From: DATKYV01 sp035528275
GTDB taxonomy: Bacteria > Acidobacteriota > Terriglobia > UBA7540
Length of the DNA: 15,239 bases
Direction: 5' to 3'
NCBI GenBank assembly: GCA_035528275.1
Contig: DATKYV010000042.1
Location: forward strand, 1-15,239
Both the position numbers and the translations under genes were made by a program. Positions 13,598-15,239 of the stretch are shown piece by piece. How positions within the stretch are numbered: the stretch's first letter is position 1; each line of letters starts with the position of its first letter. The notes under the pieces were generated by a model that saw only the letters and a program-made list of their open reading frames with translations, had not been told where the DNA came from and did no database searches.

Positions 13598-15239
13598 CTA
13601 CCATCCCCCACCGCCTCCGCCACCTCCGCCTCCCCCCGAGGAGCCCCCGCCTCCGCCTCGGGAACTCGACCCGGGGGCCGTCGACGATGAGGAGACTGCG
13701 CCCGAAAATGAGCTGCCGAGCGAGGAAGCGAAGCCGGTGGCTCCCAAGTCCCTCCAGCCCGATCCGGAATACCAGGATGGGGAATAGGTGGCCTGTTGTG
13801 TACCCGCCGTGGCAAGCACGTCGGAAAACTGTTCGGACCACTCCTGTTCGAGGTCCAGAGCCAGGGCGTAAGGCAGGTACTTCTCGAAGAGGGCCGGGGT
13901 CTTGTTGAGAGGAGTCAGGACGTTGAGCCGGTCCTTCTCGGTTGCGGCGAGGAACATCTTGAACCCGTCGATTTCATCCATCAGCCTTCTCCCGGCACGC
14001 GTGGGGGCCTTCATGAGGTGGTGGAAGAGGTAGTTGACGAACGCCGTGGCCAGCAGAATGAGAATGACGGCAGCCGAAGTCGCGGTCGCCAGAAAGTACA
14101 GTCCGACGACCTCGCCTGCCAGGAAGGGAAGAGAGAATACGGTCATGAACAGAGCCGCGCCCAGCGCCCCGAATCTGATCCTCCCCGCCGACCCCACGCT
14201 CCTCCACAGATTAATAGCCTGCGAGAGCAGGAAGAAGACTGCAACACTCCAGCCGAGCAACCAAACGGACATGAAGATGGAGATGTACCGGCTTTCTCCG
14301 GTCTGCGTTAGTGCGACAAAGACCAGAATCAGCACGGAGAAGATCAATCCCGGGATCAGGTATCGACGGTTGGTAAAGAAATAGACCCTCTCCATACTCA
14401 GCTGGAGCGAAGCCTTCAGCCCTTCGATGGCGGCGCTGATGGTGGAGTGGTTCGTATTCTTGAGATCGATGTGCGATCGCGAGCTGAACAGCGTATTGGC
14501 GGCGGCTTTTTCCTCGGCTGATAGTTGGGCTTTGTCCTCTTTCGTCTTGCTGAGGGTGTAGTCGCCTTTCGTCTCGGCAATCTTCAAGTATCTCTTGACG
14601 GCCATATTGATGACCGCGGCGGCGAACGTCTTATGGTCGAACCCCATGCGGTCGAGGAAGCGCACCGCCGCAGGCGACAGCCCCCGAGGAGGCTCGTAGC
14701 GCGGCATGATGATCCCCCGCGCCGGGTCCCGTCCCACATATAGCCAGGCGATGAAGAAGTAAAGAAGGAGGAGGAGGAAACCCACCAAACCGGCTATCGT
14801 GCTCAGGTTGTCGCGGAGGAAGTAATGGATCTTCATTTCCCGCGTGGGCTCACTGACGAATCCCTTGGGCCAGGCGATGACGATGGTCAATCCTTCGGCG
14901 GGTTGGAGCTGGCGGCTGGTGACGAAAAAAGAGGTGATCCCCGAAGGATCCACCGACTTTTTGAAGGCGGTCCCCACCGATCCCTGGGGACCCGTGTAGG
15001 CGTCGAGGAGCAGAGCGTCCCGCTGAATTCCCTGGGGCAGGGTGACGGTTGCGGACGCTTCGTCGATGGGAAAGTCCCAGCCGTTGCCGGTGGTGTTCCA
15101 GTACAGCTCGTCGTGATCCGCGAAAAATCCGATTTGGCGGTCGGTCTTATAGAGGATGGTGTAGGTGTAATCTGCTTCCCGTAGGAAGACGTCGCCTCGG
15201 CCGATGCGGACTCTCTTGCCGTTGCTCAGGTTTTCTACC
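13598..15239 (-). CDS. DUF2207 family membrane protein, 5' end outside the window
   Basis: The frame stays open to the right edge, so 546 C-terminal residues are visible and the start is missing. The visible N-terminal part (15238 to about 14820) is the beta-rich extracytoplasmic DUF2207 domain, with motifs such as YTYTILYKTDR, DELYWNTTGNGWDFPI and ATVTLPQG. One transmembrane segment follows (about 14737-14803), then a cytoplasmic segment beginning YEPPRGLSPAA that resembles a winged-helix-like region, then about four more hydrophobic stretches (roughly 13990-14370). The C-terminal 45 residues are Ser- and Gly-rich and end in an 11-Gly run closed by a terminal Trp, as is frequent in this family. 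A GTG at 14977 is only an internal codon: upstream residues match the family. Function is unknown. The gene converges on kdsC. Confidence 0.88.
   Translation of the reverse strand, partial: VENLSNGKRVRIGRGDVFLREADYTYTILYKTDRQIGFFADHDELYWNTTGNGWDFPIDEASATVTLPQGIQRDALLLDAYTGPQGSVGTAFKKSVDPSGITSFFVTSRQLQPAEGLTIVIAWPKGFVSEPTREMKIHYFLRDNLSTIAGLVGFLLLLLYFFIAWLYVGRDPARGIIMPRYEPPRGLSPAAVRFLDRMGFDHKTFAAAVINMAVKRYLKIAETKGDYTLSKTKEDKAQLSAEEKAAANTLFSSRSHIDLKNTNHSTISAAIEGLKASLQLSMERVYFFTNRRYLIPGLIFSVLILVFVALTQTGESRYISIFMSVWLLGWSVAVFFLLSQAINLWRSVGSAGRIRFGALGAALFMTVFSLPFLAGEVVGLYFLATATSAAVILILLATAFVNYLFHHLMKAPTRAGRRLMDEIDGFKMFLAATEKDRLNVLTPLNKTPALFEKYLPYALALDLEQEWSEQFSDVLATAGTQQATYSPSWYSGSGWRDLGATGFASSLGSSFSGAVSSSSTAPGSSSRGGGGGSSGGGGGGGGGGGW

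Noticed and set aside
13584..13787. Proline-rich 67-codon + strand frame
   Set aside because: It is the complement of the polyglycine tail codons of the DUF2207 gene.

Overview
The window looks like chromosome from a Gram-negative bacterium of moderately high GC, most plausibly an acidobacterium. Two pieces of evidence support this. Three enzymes of 3-deoxy-D-manno-octulosonate (Kdo) synthesis imply a lipopolysaccharide outer membrane. Two tandem secreted von Willebrand A proteins resemble the VWFA-related family that is expanded in Acidobacteriota. The taxonomic call is an inference. No tRNA, rRNA, CRISPR array, insertion sequence or phage gene was seen.

Layout. Positions 1-274 are noncoding and rich in inverted repeats, including a possible branched RNA-like fold followed by a terminator-like hairpin. 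Next, on the + strand, come a membrane-anchored endonuclease/exonuclease/phosphatase-fold protein (275-1948, visibly lower GC than the rest) and deoB, phosphopentomutase (1982-3178). Converging on deoB with a 7-base gap are two paralogous secreted VWA-domain genes on the - strand (3186-4172 and 4186-5211). A 403-base intergenic stretch carries a near-consensus promoter and a structured leader for pyrG, CTP synthase (5615-7327). The + strand continues with kdsA (7415-8242), a Ycf46-like AAA ATPase (8434-9924), a CHASE3-HAMP-GAF-GGDEF diguanylate cyclase (10000-11790), kdsD with SIS and two CBS domains (11892-12851) and kdsC (12954-13517). On the - strand, converging on kdsC, is a DUF2207-type membrane protein with a polyglycine tail; its 5' end lies beyond the window.

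How the genes fit together. KdsD makes arabinose-5-phosphate, KdsA condenses it with phosphoenolpyruvate to Kdo-8-phosphate, and KdsC dephosphorylates this to Kdo. CTP synthase supplies the CTP that KdsB (not in the window) uses to activate Kdo. The least expected feature is that the Kdo cluster is split by a Ycf46-like ATPase and a c-di-GMP synthase. The two genes just downstream of those boundaries have promoter-like sequences, and all three kds genes lack an obvious Shine-Dalgarno sequence. No wholly new system was identified. The best leads are the branched inverted-repeat region at the left edge, the regulated-looking pyrG leader, and the AAA/cyclase insertion in the Kdo cluster.
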